Shown: one piece after another, positions 49,428 to 57,775 of the stretch | How the letters are laid out: each line of letters begins with the position of its first letter | Position numbering within the stretch: the stretch's first letter is position 1 | Assembly: GCF_022385335.1 (NCBI RefSeq) | Contig: NZ_CP092431.1 | Location: 4,464,001 to 4,528,000, forward strand | Length of the DNA: 64,000 bases | Direction: 5' to 3' | Origin: Streptomyces deccanensis | GTDB taxonomy: Bacteria > Actinomycetota > Actinomycetes > Streptomycetales > Streptomycetaceae | Program-made: the position numbers and the translations under genes | Notes under the pieces: model-generated | Seen by the model: only the letters and a program-made list of their open reading frames with translations | Told to the model about the DNA's origin: nothing | Databases searched by the model: none

Positions 49428-51227
49428 CTACAGCTGGACCGCCTGGCGTTCGGTCAGGCCGTAGGTCTTGGCGATCTTGTTCCAGAGTTCGGCGGCCTTG
49501 GTCTTCTCGGCGCTGGCCGTGCCGCTGGCCTGGTTGCCCGCCTGGGTCTGGCCGGTGCTGCGGGCCTGGCCCTTCCGGCAGCCCTTCTTGCCCGCCGTCT
49601 GGTCCGCCCACGCCGCGTAGTGGTTGTCCGCGGCGGCCGAGGCCTGCCAGGCCTTCGTCAGCGAGGTGGTCAGGGCCTCGTGGTTCGGCAGCTCGTCGAC
49701 GGACAGCTCACCGAGCCGGGTCACCAGGTCGTTGCGCTGCTTCGCCGCGTCCCGCAGATCGGTGGCGGCCTGGCCCAGGTTGGAACACGTCTTGATGTCG
49801 GCGACCGCCTTGATCACACTGCTACGGCTGTCACCGCTGTCCGCCAGCAGCTTGTCCAGCGCGACCGCCTGCTCCCGCGCCGGATCCGCCGACGCGGACG
49901 CCGACTCCTCGGGCGCCCCGGACGCCGACACGGGCTTGTTCCCGCTCGGCGACGAGTCGTCCCCCGACCCGGCCATCAGCGCGCCCGCCCCGATCCCGAG
50001 CACCGCGATCCCCACGCCGACGGCCGCGATCAACGGCACCCGCGATCTCGTACGACCACCCCCGCCGCCGCCGCTCTCCCGTCTCCCGGAAGCGCGCCCG
50101 GCATGCCCACCGTGCCCACCGTGGCCTCCGTGACCGCCGGGCCCGCCCGGGCCTCGCGGCGGCTGCGGGGCACCGTGGTCGATCTTCGGCAACTGCTGGG
50201 TGGACCCGGGGGCGCCACCGGCACCCGGTTCGTTGCGGAAGAGGCTGTCGAACACGTCCGGCTGCTGCTGTCCCTGCTGTTGCCCCGCCGCACCGTGCGA
50301 CTGGGGCCGCGGCTGGGCCTGCGCGGCCACCGGCGGTATGTACTGCGTCGCCTCCGCGTCCGGATTCCCGGCGGGCCCGCCGGGCATGGGCTGCGCGGGG
50401 TGCGCGGTCGGTGGCAGGGGTCCGGCGCCGTTGCCCGGCACCCGCCCCAGATACGTCGTCGCGTCCCCCGAGGCCTCCGGCGGCAGCGCGCCCGGCCCGA
50501 CCGGCGGCAGGAACTGTGTGGCGGCCTCGGCGGCGGGCGCCTCCCCGACCACCGGAGGTATGAACTGGGTCGCCCCCTCATCCACAGGCATGGCCCCGGC
50601 CGCCGGCACGTACGGGATGTACTGGGTGGCCCCCTCGTCCACGGGCGGCAGCGGCGCGCTCTGCGGCGGCAACGGCGACCCACCGGCCGACGGCCCGGCC
50701 ACTTCCCCCGCGACCGGCGGCAAGGGCGCACCCGCACCCGCACCGCCGTACCCCGCGCCTCCGTACGCCGCCCCCTGCGCCCCCTCGGGCGGCAACGGCA
50801 TCCCCCCTTGGGCGCCGTACGCCTGCCCGGCCGAGTCACCCTGGGCGTTCCCGTAGCCCTGCCCGGCCGCATCGCCGTGCGCCCCGTAGCCCTGCCCGGC
50901 GGCGCCCCCGTGGGTGCCGTACGCCCCCTGCGTGCCGTAGCCCGTCCGGCCGTCCGGCGTGCCGTACGCGTCCTGCGCGCCGTGCGCTCCCCACTCCGGC
51001 GCGGGCGGCGCGCTGTTCCAGTGGTCGGCCTGCGGCTGGGCGGGCGGCGCCGGGGTCTCCTCGGAGCCCCACTGCCGCTGCTGGTCCCACGGCTGGACCG
51101 GGGCCGGCGGCAGCGGGGCCGGCGGCAGATCGCTCGGGTGGAGCGGAGCCCCACCGTCCGAGGGCAGCACGATGCCTTCGCGCGCGGTCCGCGCCGAGGG
51201 CTCCTCGCCCTGTCCACTCTGCGTCAC
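49428..51227 (-). CDS. Pro/Gly-rich single-pass membrane protein with repeated ATQ-Y/F-IPP motifs
   Basis: This 599-residue protein has a disordered N-terminal ~400 residues rich in Pro, Gly and Ala, with YG repeats. It carries repeated motifs EGATQYIPYVP, EGATQFIPPV, AATQFLPPV, EATQYIPPV and DATTYLGRV. A basic/Gly-His stretch (GGHGGHGGHGGH) precedes one transmembrane segment, VPLIAAVGVGIAVLGIGAGAL. The C-terminal extracytoplasmic domain is helical with two cysteines (IKTCSNLGQAATDLRDAAKQ; GKKGCRKG). The threonines in the ATQ motifs resemble phospho-acceptor sites of Ser/Thr kinases recognised by FHA domains. Function unknown; a signalling or cell-envelope scaffold is plausible. Confidence 0.75.
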   Translation of the reverse strand: MTQSGQGEEPSARTAREGIVLPSDGGAPLHPSDLPPAPLPPAPVQPWDQQRQWGSEETPAPPAQPQADHWNSAPPAPEWGAHGAQDAYGTPDGRTGYGTQGAYGTHGGAAGQGYGAHGDAAGQGYGNAQGDSAGQAYGAQGGMPLPPEGAQGAAYGGAGYGGAGAGAPLPPVAGEVAGPSAGGSPLPPQSAPLPPVDEGATQYIPYVPAAGAMPVDEGATQFIPPVVGEAPAAEAATQFLPPVGPGALPPEASGDATTYLGRVPGNGAGPLPPTAHPAQPMPGGPAGNPDAEATQYIPPVAAQAQPRPQSHGAAGQQQGQQQPDVFDSLFRNEPGAGGAPGSTQQLPKIDHGAPQPPRGPGGPGGHGGHGGHGGHAGRASGRRESGGGGGGRTRSRVPLIAAVGVGIAVLGIGAGALMAGSGDDSSPSGNKPVSASGAPEESASASADPAREQAVALDKLLADSGDSRSSVIKAVADIKTCSNLGQAATDLRDAAKQRNDLVTRLGELSVDELPNHEALTTSLTKAWQASAAADNHYAAWADQTAGKKGCRKGQARSTGQTQAGNQASGTASAEKTKAAELWNKIAKTYGLTERQAVQL

Positions 51228-51315
51228 CGAGACTCCTACGAATGGGGGACTTGCGGAATCGTCGACTCACGCTACCGGGTCCGAGCGACACCCCACGCAC
51301 CACCCGCGCCCCGAG

Positions 51316-51365
51316 GAGGGGGCGAAGCCCCCTCAGGGCGCGGGGAACGGCACGCTCAGCCACAC
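51316..51365. repeat. Hairpin plus partial intergenic repeat
   Basis: GAGGGGGC-gaa-GCCCCCTC (51316-51334) is a perfect 8-bp stem. It is followed by AGGGCGCGGGGAACGGCACG, a partial copy of the GGGGCGCGGGGAACTGCGCGA element. It lies downstream of the NsdA-like regulator gene and may terminate its transcript. Confidence 0.6.
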
Positions 51366-51412
51366 CCCACCCGCAGCCGTGCGAACGCCCCGAGTACCCC
51401 ACCCGCAGCGCT

Positions 51413-52795
51413 CTACGCCGCCTGCAGCTCCATCCGCGCCCCGAACTCCCTGACCACCGCCTCCTCCCGGAACGGCTCCAACCGCTGCTGGAAGTCCTCC
51501 AGGTACTCGGCCCCCCGGTTCGATCGCAGCGACCCGAGCAGTTCCACGGCCTTCAACCCGGTGTGGCAGGCCTGCTCGACCTCCCGCTGCTGCACCTGCG
51601 CCGTGGCGAGCAGTACGTACCCGATCGCCCGCCGCCGCGCCCGCGACTGCGGATGCTTGGCCAGCGACTCCTCCGCCCGCCGGGCGGCCGCCTCCGCCTG
51701 TCCGAGATCCCGGTGGCAGTGCGCCAACTCGTCGGCGAGATAGGCCTCGTCGAAGTGCTTGATCCACACCGGGTCGTCCCCGGACGACGGATCCGCCGCC
51801 TCCAGCGCCTCCACGGCACGCCCCGCGGCCGCCTGCGCACCGCGCGCGTCGCCCATCAACGCGTGCCCGCGCGCCTCCGCCGCGTGGAACATCGACTCCG
51901 CCCGCGGAGTCGCCCGCCCCCGCGCCCCTTCCTGCGCCGCGCGTGCCAACTGCGCGATCTCCCGCGGGTTTCCGAGCTGCGCGGCGAGATGACTCATGGA
52001 CGCGGCGAGGACATAGCCGCCGTAGCCGCGGTCACCCGCGGCCTGGGCCAGGCGGAGCGCCTGGATGTAGTACCGCTGGGCGAGCCCGGGTTGACCGGTG
52101 TCGACGGCCATGTACCCGGCGAGTTCGGTCAGTCGGGCGACCGCCGCGAACAACTCCCGCCCCACGGCCTCCCGGTAGGAGCCGGCCAGCAGCCCCGAGA
52201 CGACGCTGTTGAGGTAGTGCACGACGACCGGCCTGACGTGACCGCTGCCGTACTGGTGGTCGAGGTCCACGAGCGCCTGGGTCATCGCCCGCACGGCCGC
52301 CACGTCCGCGAGCCCCACCCGGGGCCCCGCCGAGCGGGCCACCTGGGAGTCCGGCGCCGAGATCAGCCAGTCACGGCTGGGCTCGACGAGCGCGGAGGCG
52401 GCGACGGACGAACCGGAGAGGAAGTCCCGCCGCCCCACATCGCTGCGCCACAGCTCACAGACCTGCTCGATGGCTCCCAGCACCGTCGGCGAGAACTGCA
52501 GGCCGACGCCCGACGCCAGGTTCTTGCCGTTGGCCATGCCGATCTCGTCGATGGTGACCGTACGGCCCAGCTTGCGGCCGAGGGCCTCGGCGATGATCGC
52601 GGGCGCCCGGCCCCGCGGCTGCTGTCCCCGCAACCAGCGCGCCACGGACGTCTTGTCGTAGCGCAGGTCCAGTCCGTGCTCCGCGCCGCACATGTTGACC
52701 CGCCGGGCCAGCCCCGCGTTCGAGCAGCCCGCTTCCTGGATGAGCGCCTGCAGTCGTTCGTTCGGCTGCCTGGCGACGAGCGGCCTTGCGGCCAT
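51413..52795 (-). CDS. NsdA-like TPR/HTH regulatory protein
   Basis: This 460-residue protein has an N-terminal region that looks like a divergent XRE helix-turn-helix (NERLQALIQEAGCSNAGLARRVN, YDKTSVARWLRGQQPRG). A short linker follows, then a long helical TPR-rich region: AGYMAVDTGQPGLAQRYYIQAL, AEARGHALMGDARGAQAAAGRAV, ADELAHCHRDLGQAEAAARRAEESL. This is the layout of the streptomycete NsdA family, negative regulators of differentiation and antibiotic production; I call it NsdA-like, not NsdA itself. The start ATG at 52795 has no strong alternative. Confidence 0.8.
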   Translation of the reverse strand: MAARPLVARQPNERLQALIQEAGCSNAGLARRVNMCGAEHGLDLRYDKTSVARWLRGQQPRGRAPAIIAEALGRKLGRTVTIDEIGMANGKNLASGVGLQFSPTVLGAIEQVCELWRSDVGRRDFLSGSSVAASALVEPSRDWLISAPDSQVARSAGPRVGLADVAAVRAMTQALVDLDHQYGSGHVRPVVVHYLNSVVSGLLAGSYREAVGRELFAAVARLTELAGYMAVDTGQPGLAQRYYIQALRLAQAAGDRGYGGYVLAASMSHLAAQLGNPREIAQLARAAQEGARGRATPRAESMFHAAEARGHALMGDARGAQAAAGRAVEALEAADPSSGDDPVWIKHFDEAYLADELAHCHRDLGQAEAAARRAEESLAKHPQSRARRRAIGYVLLATAQVQQREVEQACHTGLKAVELLGSLRSNRGAEYLEDFQQRLEPFREEAVVREFGARMELQAA

Positions 52796-53123
52796 GGCGT
52801 ACCCCCTGTGGCTGTGGTGCCTTGCCCACGCACCGAGTTGACGTGCCTTCAGTGACCGCGTCCCGTCGCATACGTGTACCCACGTATCGAAAAGATCCGG
52901 CCTCGAAGATCAATGCCCCGCCGACATACCGAAGATGCGAGACATGCCAGAATTGCCGGGGTAAACACGGATGCTGTACCCCACACGTGGCTACCCGGCT
53001 CACTCCGTGATCCCTCCCGCGCGCCCCCGGGCATGCACCCATGCGCCCCGGGCCAGTTGACGATGCTCTCCCCCGCGCATGTGACATCCGTAACCCCTGA
53101 TGACCGCTAGAGTTGTGTTCATC
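52796..53123. other. Divergent promoter region
   Basis: These 328 bp lie between the NsdA-like gene and the primase/polymerase-like gene. The region is less GC-rich, with ATACGTGTACCCACGTAT (52870-52887), a near-palindrome, and TAGAGT at 53107 as a possible -10 for the rightward gene. No ORF is convincing. Confidence 0.45.
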
Positions 53124-53783
53124 GTGGAAGAGACCATCGCGGGCCCTGAAGCTGCCCAAATCCCGAAGCAGCGTGGCGAATCGCTGCTGGACACCGCCGT
53201 TCGATACGCCGAAGAGCGCCACTGGGACGTGTTCCCCGGCACTTGGCTGGAAGCCGTCGACGGGGTGCAGATCTGCTCCTGCGGCAACGCAGCGTGCGCC
53301 ACCCCCGGCGCGCACCCGGCGCGTGAGGACTGGGCGACCCAGGCGACAGGCAGTGCGACCGTCGCACGCCGTCTGTGGTCGAAGCAGCCGACCGCGTCGA
53401 TCCTGCTGCCGACCGGCCGTACGTTCGACACGATCGACGTTCCCGAGACCGCCGGTCTGCTGGCGCTGGCCCGTATGGAACGTATGGAGCTGACGCTCGG
53501 ACCGGTGACCTGGACCCCGGACCGCCGCATGCAGTTCTTCGTGCTCCCGGGCGCGTCGGTCAAAGTCCCCGATCTCGTACGGAAGTTGGGCTGGTCGCCG
53601 CTCGCGCTCGACCTCAAGGCGCTGGGTGAGGGCGAGTTCGTGGCCGCGCCGCCGACGCGCTACGGATCCCGGGGCGCCGTGCAGTGGGCCCGCCGCCCCA
53701 CCCCGGCGAACCGGTGGCTGCCGGACGCGGAGGAACTGATCTCGCCGCTCGCGTACGCGTGCGGGAGGGATGGGCGGCGGTAA
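53124..53783 (+). CDS. Bifunctional DNA primase/polymerase-like (Prim-Pol N-terminal) protein
   Basis: This 219-residue protein matches a streptomycete family annotated as bifunctional DNA primase/polymerase: SLLDTAVRYAEERHWDVFPG, ICSCGNAACATPGAHPAREDWA (a CxC/C zinc-like knuckle), SILLPTGRTFDTIDVPE, PDRRMQFFVLPG, EFVAAPPTRYGSRGAVQWAR. The acidic catalytic triad of active Prim-Pol enzymes is not obvious beyond the DTIDV segment, so activity is uncertain. I chose the GTG at 53124 because TAGAGT sits 11 bp upstream and no Shine-Dalgarno sequence is present; ATG 53100 is an alternative. Confidence 0.78.
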   Translation: MEETIAGPEAAQIPKQRGESLLDTAVRYAEERHWDVFPGTWLEAVDGVQICSCGNAACATPGAHPAREDWATQATGSATVARRLWSKQPTASILLPTGRTFDTIDVPETAGLLALARMERMELTLGPVTWTPDRRMQFFVLPGASVKVPDLVRKLGWSPLALDLKALGEGEFVAAPPTRYGSRGAVQWARRPTPANRWLPDAEELISPLAYACGRDGRR

Positions 53784-53836
53784 CGCTCCCGGCGGGGGGT
53801 GCGGGTCGGTTTCGCGGCCGCGGGTGCGTGGGGGCC

Positions 53837-53972
53837 GTTCGCGCAGTTCCCCGCGCCCCTGAAAAGCAGGGGCTGCGCCCCGTGCTTTTCAGGCCCGCAG
53901 GGCCGTGGTCTTTTCAGGCCCGCAGGGGCCTGGTCTTTTAGGGGCGCGGGGAACTGCGCGAGAAGCCCCACC
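53837..53972. repeat. Streptomycete intergenic inverted-repeat element, full copy with internal duplication
   Basis: Left arm TTCGCGCAGTTCCCCGCGCC with CCTGAAAAGCAGGGG; right arm AGGGGCGCGGGGAACTGCGC (to 53960). The internal unit CTTTTCAGGCCCGCAGGG is repeated twice, so this copy is longer than those at 13.9 and 33.3 kb. It separates convergent genes. Confidence 0.8.
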
Positions 53973-54022
53973 GGAGCCGCACCCGCCCACGCACCGAAAC
54001 CCCCCGAGCTCAGACGCGCACC

Positions 54023-54895
54023 TCAGCCGGCCGCGCCGTCCCCGTCCAGCCCGTCCAAGAACGGCTCGATCGCGGAGCGCCACGCGTCCGGCTGGTCGTA
54101 GTGGACGAGGTGACCCGCGTCGGCGACCTCCGCGTACTGGCCGTGGGGCAGCACCCGGACCATCTCCTGGGACTCGGCGCGCCCCAGCTCCCCGTCGAGG
54201 CCGCGGACCACGAGGGCCGGGCAGCGCACCTGGGTCAGCTCCTCCCAGTGCGCGTCGTACACCCAGGTCTCACGGGTCGTCAGCATCTGCTCGGGGTCGA
54301 ACACCGGCCGCCAGCCGTCGGGCCCCTCGTGCATCACCTCGGCGTAGAACTCGCCCCGGGACGGGCTGGGGCGCTCCACCCAGGGGTCGTCCTCGCCGAA
54401 CCACTTACGGACGTCGGCGAGGGTGGCGAACGGCAGCGGCCAGGCCTTGAACCAGTTCTCCCACTCTCGCTGCGAGGCGGCGCCGAGCGCCGAGGCACGC
54501 ATGTCGCAGATGATCAGCCCGCTCACCAGGTCGGGGCGGCGGGCGGCCAACTGCCAGGCGGTCAGCGCGCCCATGGCATGGCCGATGAGGACGACCGGGG
54601 CGAGGCCGAGCTGTTCGACGGCGGCCTCGGCGTCCTCGACGTAGGCCTCACGGGTGTAGGCGGCCTGCTCGGGCTTCGCGCTCTGGCCGTGTCCGCGCTG
54701 GTCGAGCGCTACGGCCCGGCGGCGTTCGGAGAGCCAGCGGGCGGTGGGGGCCCAGTGCGAGGCGCGGCCCATGAGGCCGTGCAATAACAGCACCCCGGGC
54801 CGGGGCTCGTTCTCGCCGGTCTTGGGCGGGTCGCCGAACTCCCAGGCGGCGAGACTCACGCCGCCCGCTCCCGTCACGTCGATGCGCCGCGCCAT
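54023..54895 (-). CDS. Alpha/beta hydrolase-fold protein with nucleophile Ser replaced by Ala
   Basis: This protein of about 290 residues has the fold's landmarks: VLLLHGLMGRASHW (oxyanion loop), AVALDQRGHGQSAKP, the nucleophile elbow VVLIGHAMGALTAWQLA, and CPALVVRGLDGELG with the acid region. The terminal DAGHLVHYDQPD supplies a histidine. The canonical GxSxG serine is alanine (residue 107, codon 54575-54577), so ordinary serine-hydrolase chemistry is unlikely. It may be a pseudoenzyme or use another mechanism, or the base may be a sequence error. The ATG at 54895 follows a GGGGGG stretch. Confidence 0.82.
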   Translation of the reverse strand: MARRIDVTGAGGVSLAAWEFGDPPKTGENEPRPGVLLLHGLMGRASHWAPTARWLSERRRAVALDQRGHGQSAKPEQAAYTREAYVEDAEAAVEQLGLAPVVLIGHAMGALTAWQLAARRPDLVSGLIICDMRASALGAASQREWENWFKAWPLPFATLADVRKWFGEDDPWVERPSPSRGEFYAEVMHEGPDGWRPVFDPEQMLTTRETWVYDAHWEELTQVRCPALVVRGLDGELGRAESQEMVRVLPHGQYAEVADAGHLVHYDQPDAWRSAIEPFLDGLDGDGAAG

Positions 54896-55201
54896 TGGCA
54901 CCCCCCAGACTCCCGCCCGGACCGCTCGCTCCCGCCTCTCGCTCCCGCTTCGAGCCGGCCGGTCCACTCGTCCCAACTGCTGTCGTACCGCTGTCGTATT
55001 GCTGCTTCCGTACCGCATCCGCTGTCGCTTCCGCCCTGGCTCTCGCCGTCGCTCGCCGTTGCTCCAGCTGCCGTTCGTGCCGTGCGCGCCGCTCGGACGG
55101 CGAGCACTTGTGTTACAGCGTGCGTATCGGTTGACACGTTACGTGTGGGGCGCGCGCATCACTCATGGCGCGGGTCACGCAACGACACGCCGCACACGCT
55201 A

Positions 55202-55217
55202 TCGAATGCACATTCGA
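55202..55217. promoter_or_regulatory. Palindrome TCGAAT-N4-ATTCGA
   Basis: TCGAATGCACATTCGA has perfect 6-bp arms. The form resembles actinobacterial LexA-type boxes (CGAAC-N4-GTTCG) with one substitution per arm. No SOS gene adjoins it, so LexA binding is only a suggestion. Confidence 0.35.
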
Positions 55218-55383
55218 AGATGTCGCTCTTGGCGACAACACCCCTCATTCGAGTGACCTCCCTCAAGGATTGCCCGCCGCCGCCGAGGGGAGATCTTCAA
55301 CGGGAGGCGGACCGCTCGGGGAAAACGGTCCGAGGGGGATGACCCTGGGAGCTCGGGGCTCCGGGTCAGCACAGGGGAGGACA

Positions 55384-55411
55384 GGCCCCGGCGCCGCACG
55401 GCGCCGGGGCC
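55384..55411 (+). terminator. Very strong GC hairpin, candidate terminator
   Basis: GGCCCCGGCGCCG (55384-55396) pairs with CGGCGCCGGGGCC (55399-55411) around a minimal loop and is followed by CTCCTC. A second hairpin immediately upstream pairs TGACCC/GGGTCA and GGAGC/GCTCC. It probably ends the putative plus-strand transcript starting near 55160. Confidence 0.6.
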
Positions 55412-55923
55412 CTCCTCATGTCCACGGCACATCCGCCCCGCCCCCTCCCTCACCACCGGAGATCCTCGTCTCGGGCGGCCAAGAGCCCCTCAGGTCATAT
55501 GCCTCACGCGCAAGCCTCGCACGCGAACGGCGCGAGCGCTGCGATTCGGCGCACTGAATCTTTGATTCGACGGGTTCCCGGACACGCACCCCAATACACC
55601 ACAACTCCCCCTCCCGCATCGGGAGTTGGCGGGCGATACGGACATCCGCCGACACGTGTCGAACAACGGCCGACAGAGGGCGTCACGGGCCGACGATGAA
55701 CGGACGGGCGGGCGGACGAGCGGGGCGACGGAAGGACGGACGGACGCGGGTGCGGCACCCGGCACGGGCCCGCAGTGCACCGAAACGGGCCCGGCGAGCC
55801 GGGACAGGCCCGCGGTGACGCCGAAACGGGCCCGCGGCGGTGTCGATACGACCCCGCCGCGATGCCCACACGCGGGGCCGGAGCCGCGGCCGGGCCGGGG
55901 CCGGTCAGGTCGCGGCGCGAAAG

Positions 55924-56616
55924 TCAGCGCTTGGCGACGAACACGTGTGAGGCGACGTCCGCCTCCAGCTCCGCCGCCTCGCCGCCGCTGCCCACGAGGA
56001 CACCGCCGGCCGCCTCCGTCACGCTCACCACGGAACCGGGCTGGACGCCCGCGCGACGCAGCGTGTACATCAGCTGGGCGTCCGTCTGGATGGGCTCGCC
56101 GATCCGGCGTACGACGACGGTCTTGCCCTCCGTCCCCGGGTCGAGGTCGGCCAGCGACACCATGCCCTCGTCCAGGAAGGGGTCCGCGCCGTCCTTCTCG
56201 CCCAGCTCCTCCAGGCCCGGGATCGGGTTGCCGTAGGGCGACTCGGTGGGGTGGCGCAGCAGCTCCAGGACGCGGCGCTCGACCGCCTCGCTCATCACGT
56301 GCTCCCAGCGACACGCCTCCGCGTGGACCTGCTCCCACTCCAGACCGATCACGTCGACGAGGAGGCACTCCGCGAGACGGTGCTTGCGCATCACGCGCGT
56401 CGCCAGCCGACGGCCCTCCTCGGTGAGCTCCAGGTGACGGTCCGCGGCGACGGACACCAGGCCGTCGCGCTCCATGCGCGCGACCGTCTGGCTCACCGTG
56501 GGGCCGCTCTGGTCGAGCCGCTCGGCGATCCGGGCGCGCATGGGGACCACACCTTCCTCCTCGAGCTCGAGGATGGTGCGGAGATACATCTCCGTCGTAT
56601 CGATCAGTCCGGACAT
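55924..56616 (-). CDS. dmdR1: DtxR/IdeR-family iron-dependent repressor (DmdR1/DesR)
   Basis: This 230-residue protein has an N-terminal winged helix (LIDTTEMYLRTILELEEEGVVPM, AERLDQSGPTVSQTVARMERDGL). A metal-binding dimerisation domain follows (MRKHRLAECLLVDVIGLEWEQV, HAEACRWEHVMSEAVERRVL, with the Cys/Glu/His ligands of DtxR). The C-terminal SH3-like domain is TDAQLMYTLRRAGVQPGSVVSV. It senses Fe(II) and represses siderophore and iron-uptake genes such as desferrioxamine biosynthesis. The start ATG at 56616 is followed directly by the canonical MSGLIDTTEMYL. It is divergent from the SIS gene, with a dre site between them, linking iron control to N-acetylglucosamine sensing via DasR. Confidence 0.92.
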   Translation of the reverse strand: MSGLIDTTEMYLRTILELEEEGVVPMRARIAERLDQSGPTVSQTVARMERDGLVSVAADRHLELTEEGRRLATRVMRKHRLAECLLVDVIGLEWEQVHAEACRWEHVMSEAVERRVLELLRHPTESPYGNPIPGLEELGEKDGADPFLDEGMVSLADLDPGTEGKTVVVRRIGEPIQTDAQLMYTLRRAGVQPGSVVSVTEAAGGVLVGSGGEAAELEADVASHVFVAKR

Positions 56617-56834
56617 ACGTGCCCCTCGATGAGAATCAGCCGGAGGCTTCGACGGCCACACCGGCTTGCTGCGGCTTGCTGCGCTGGCCCTGGACTCAAT
56701 TCTTACGCATCCGACCGACAACCGGGTGGCGCCGGGGGAACGACGGCGGTATGACTCCGATCAGGTGGCCGATTTGTGACCCAGCGCCCCAATTCCCGGA
56801 GGCGGCTCGCTCCGGCCCACCGTATTGACACCCC

Positions 56835-56850
56835 ACTGGTCCAGACCATT
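56835..56850. promoter_or_regulatory. dre site (DasR response element)
   Basis: ACTGGTCCAGACCATT closely matches the dre consensus ACTGGTCTAGACCACT. It lies between TTGACA (56824-56829) and ATTAAC (56847-56852), i.e. within the predicted SIS-gene promoter, and also upstream of the divergent dmdR1. Confidence 0.75.
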
Positions 56851-56899
56851 AACGTGATCGGCGTCACCGAGGACGCGAAGAAGGCGGAGGGTCGGGCAC

Positions 56900-57661
56900 A
56901 TGGGGCTGGACGGCAGCACGGCGGGTGGGCGGTTCCTCGACGCGGCGATCGGGCTGCTGGAACGCGTACGGGACGAGGAGACAGAGTCGATCACCGCGGC
57001 CGGAGAGCTGATCGCGGACACGGTCGTCGCCGGCGGACGCCTGTTCGCCTTCGGCGCCGGCCACTCCTCGCTCGCCGCCCAGGACCTCGTCTACCGGGCC
57101 GGCGGACTCGCGCTGATGAACCTGCTGGCCGTCCCCGGCGCCGTGGGCGTGGACGTGATGCCCGCGACCCTCGGCTCGGCACTGGAACGGGTCGACGGGC
57201 TCGCGACCGCCGTGCTCGACAGCAGCCCGCTGCGGGCCGGGGACCTGCTCGTCGTGATCTCGCTCTCCGGCCGCAACGCGCTCCCCGTCGAGATGGCCGC
57301 GCACGCCCGCGAGCTGGGCGCCAAGGTCATCGGCGTCACCTCGGTCAGGTACGCCGCGGAGACGACCTCACGCCACTCCTCCGGCACCTTCCTCAAGGAC
57401 CACTGCGACCTCGTCCTCGACTCGAAGATCGCGGTCGGCGACGCCGAACTCACCCTCGACACCATCCCCGCCCCCTTCGCCCCGGCCTCCACCGTCGTCA
57501 CCTCGGCGATCCTGCAGTCCGCCATGGCCACCGCCGCCGCCTCCCTCGCCGACCGGGGTGTCGAACCGCCCCTGCTGCGCTCCGGGAACGTCGACGGCGG
57601 ACTCGACTGGAACGACCAGGTCATGCGCGAGTACGGAGATCGGATCTTCTACCTCCGCTGA
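56900..57661 (+). CDS. SIS-domain sugar-phosphate-binding protein
   Basis: This 253-residue protein contains a sugar isomerase (SIS) fold: GRLFAFGAGHSSLAAQDLVYR, GDLLVVISLSGRNALPVEMA, GAKVIGVTSVRYAAETTSRHSSG, KIAVGDAELTLDTIPAPFAPAST. It resembles the DUF2529/SIS family near phosphosugar metabolism rather than a full GlmS or MurQ. Together with the dre site in its promoter, a role in amino-sugar phosphate sensing or isomerisation is likely. The start is the ATG at 56900. Confidence 0.86.
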   Translation: MGLDGSTAGGRFLDAAIGLLERVRDEETESITAAGELIADTVVAGGRLFAFGAGHSSLAAQDLVYRAGGLALMNLLAVPGAVGVDVMPATLGSALERVDGLATAVLDSSPLRAGDLLVVISLSGRNALPVEMAAHARELGAKVIGVTSVRYAAETTSRHSSGTFLKDHCDLVLDSKIAVGDAELTLDTIPAPFAPASTVVTSAILQSAMATAAASLADRGVEPPLLRSGNVDGGLDWNDQVMREYGDRIFYLR

Positions 57662-57775
57662 CTGCGACCCCTGATTCCTGGGAACGCTGAGAAGGGTGAG
57701 GAGGAAATCCGGCGTACAACGATTTCGTCCAAATCTTGCGTGAAGCAGATGTGGGCTGGGTCACGTTCGAGTTGA

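Larger units (their letters stand above)
54896..55923. other. Unexplained ~1-kb intergenic region
   Basis: These 1028 bp separate the alpha/beta hydrolase and dmdR1 genes. They hold TTGACA (55131), a TCGAAT/ATTCGA palindrome, two consecutive strong hairpins (about 55340-55368 and 55384-55411) and GGGCCCG-containing imperfect repeats at 55768-55840. An open frame from ATG 55165 (MARVTQRHAAHAIECTFEDV) has no recognisable family. A plus-strand noncoding RNA is possible. Confidence 0.45.

Noticed and set aside
13850..53972. CRISPR array or transposon ends for the recurring GGGGCGCGGGGAACTGC repeats
   Set aside because: Copies are kilobases apart, lack regular spacers, and no transposase or cas gene is nearby.
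55165..55557. Protein-coding gene MARVTQRHAAHAIECTFEDV...
   Set aside because: It has no recognised homology, the frame runs through two strong hairpins and ends in a Pro-rich low-complexity part. A noncoding or regulatory region is at least as likely.
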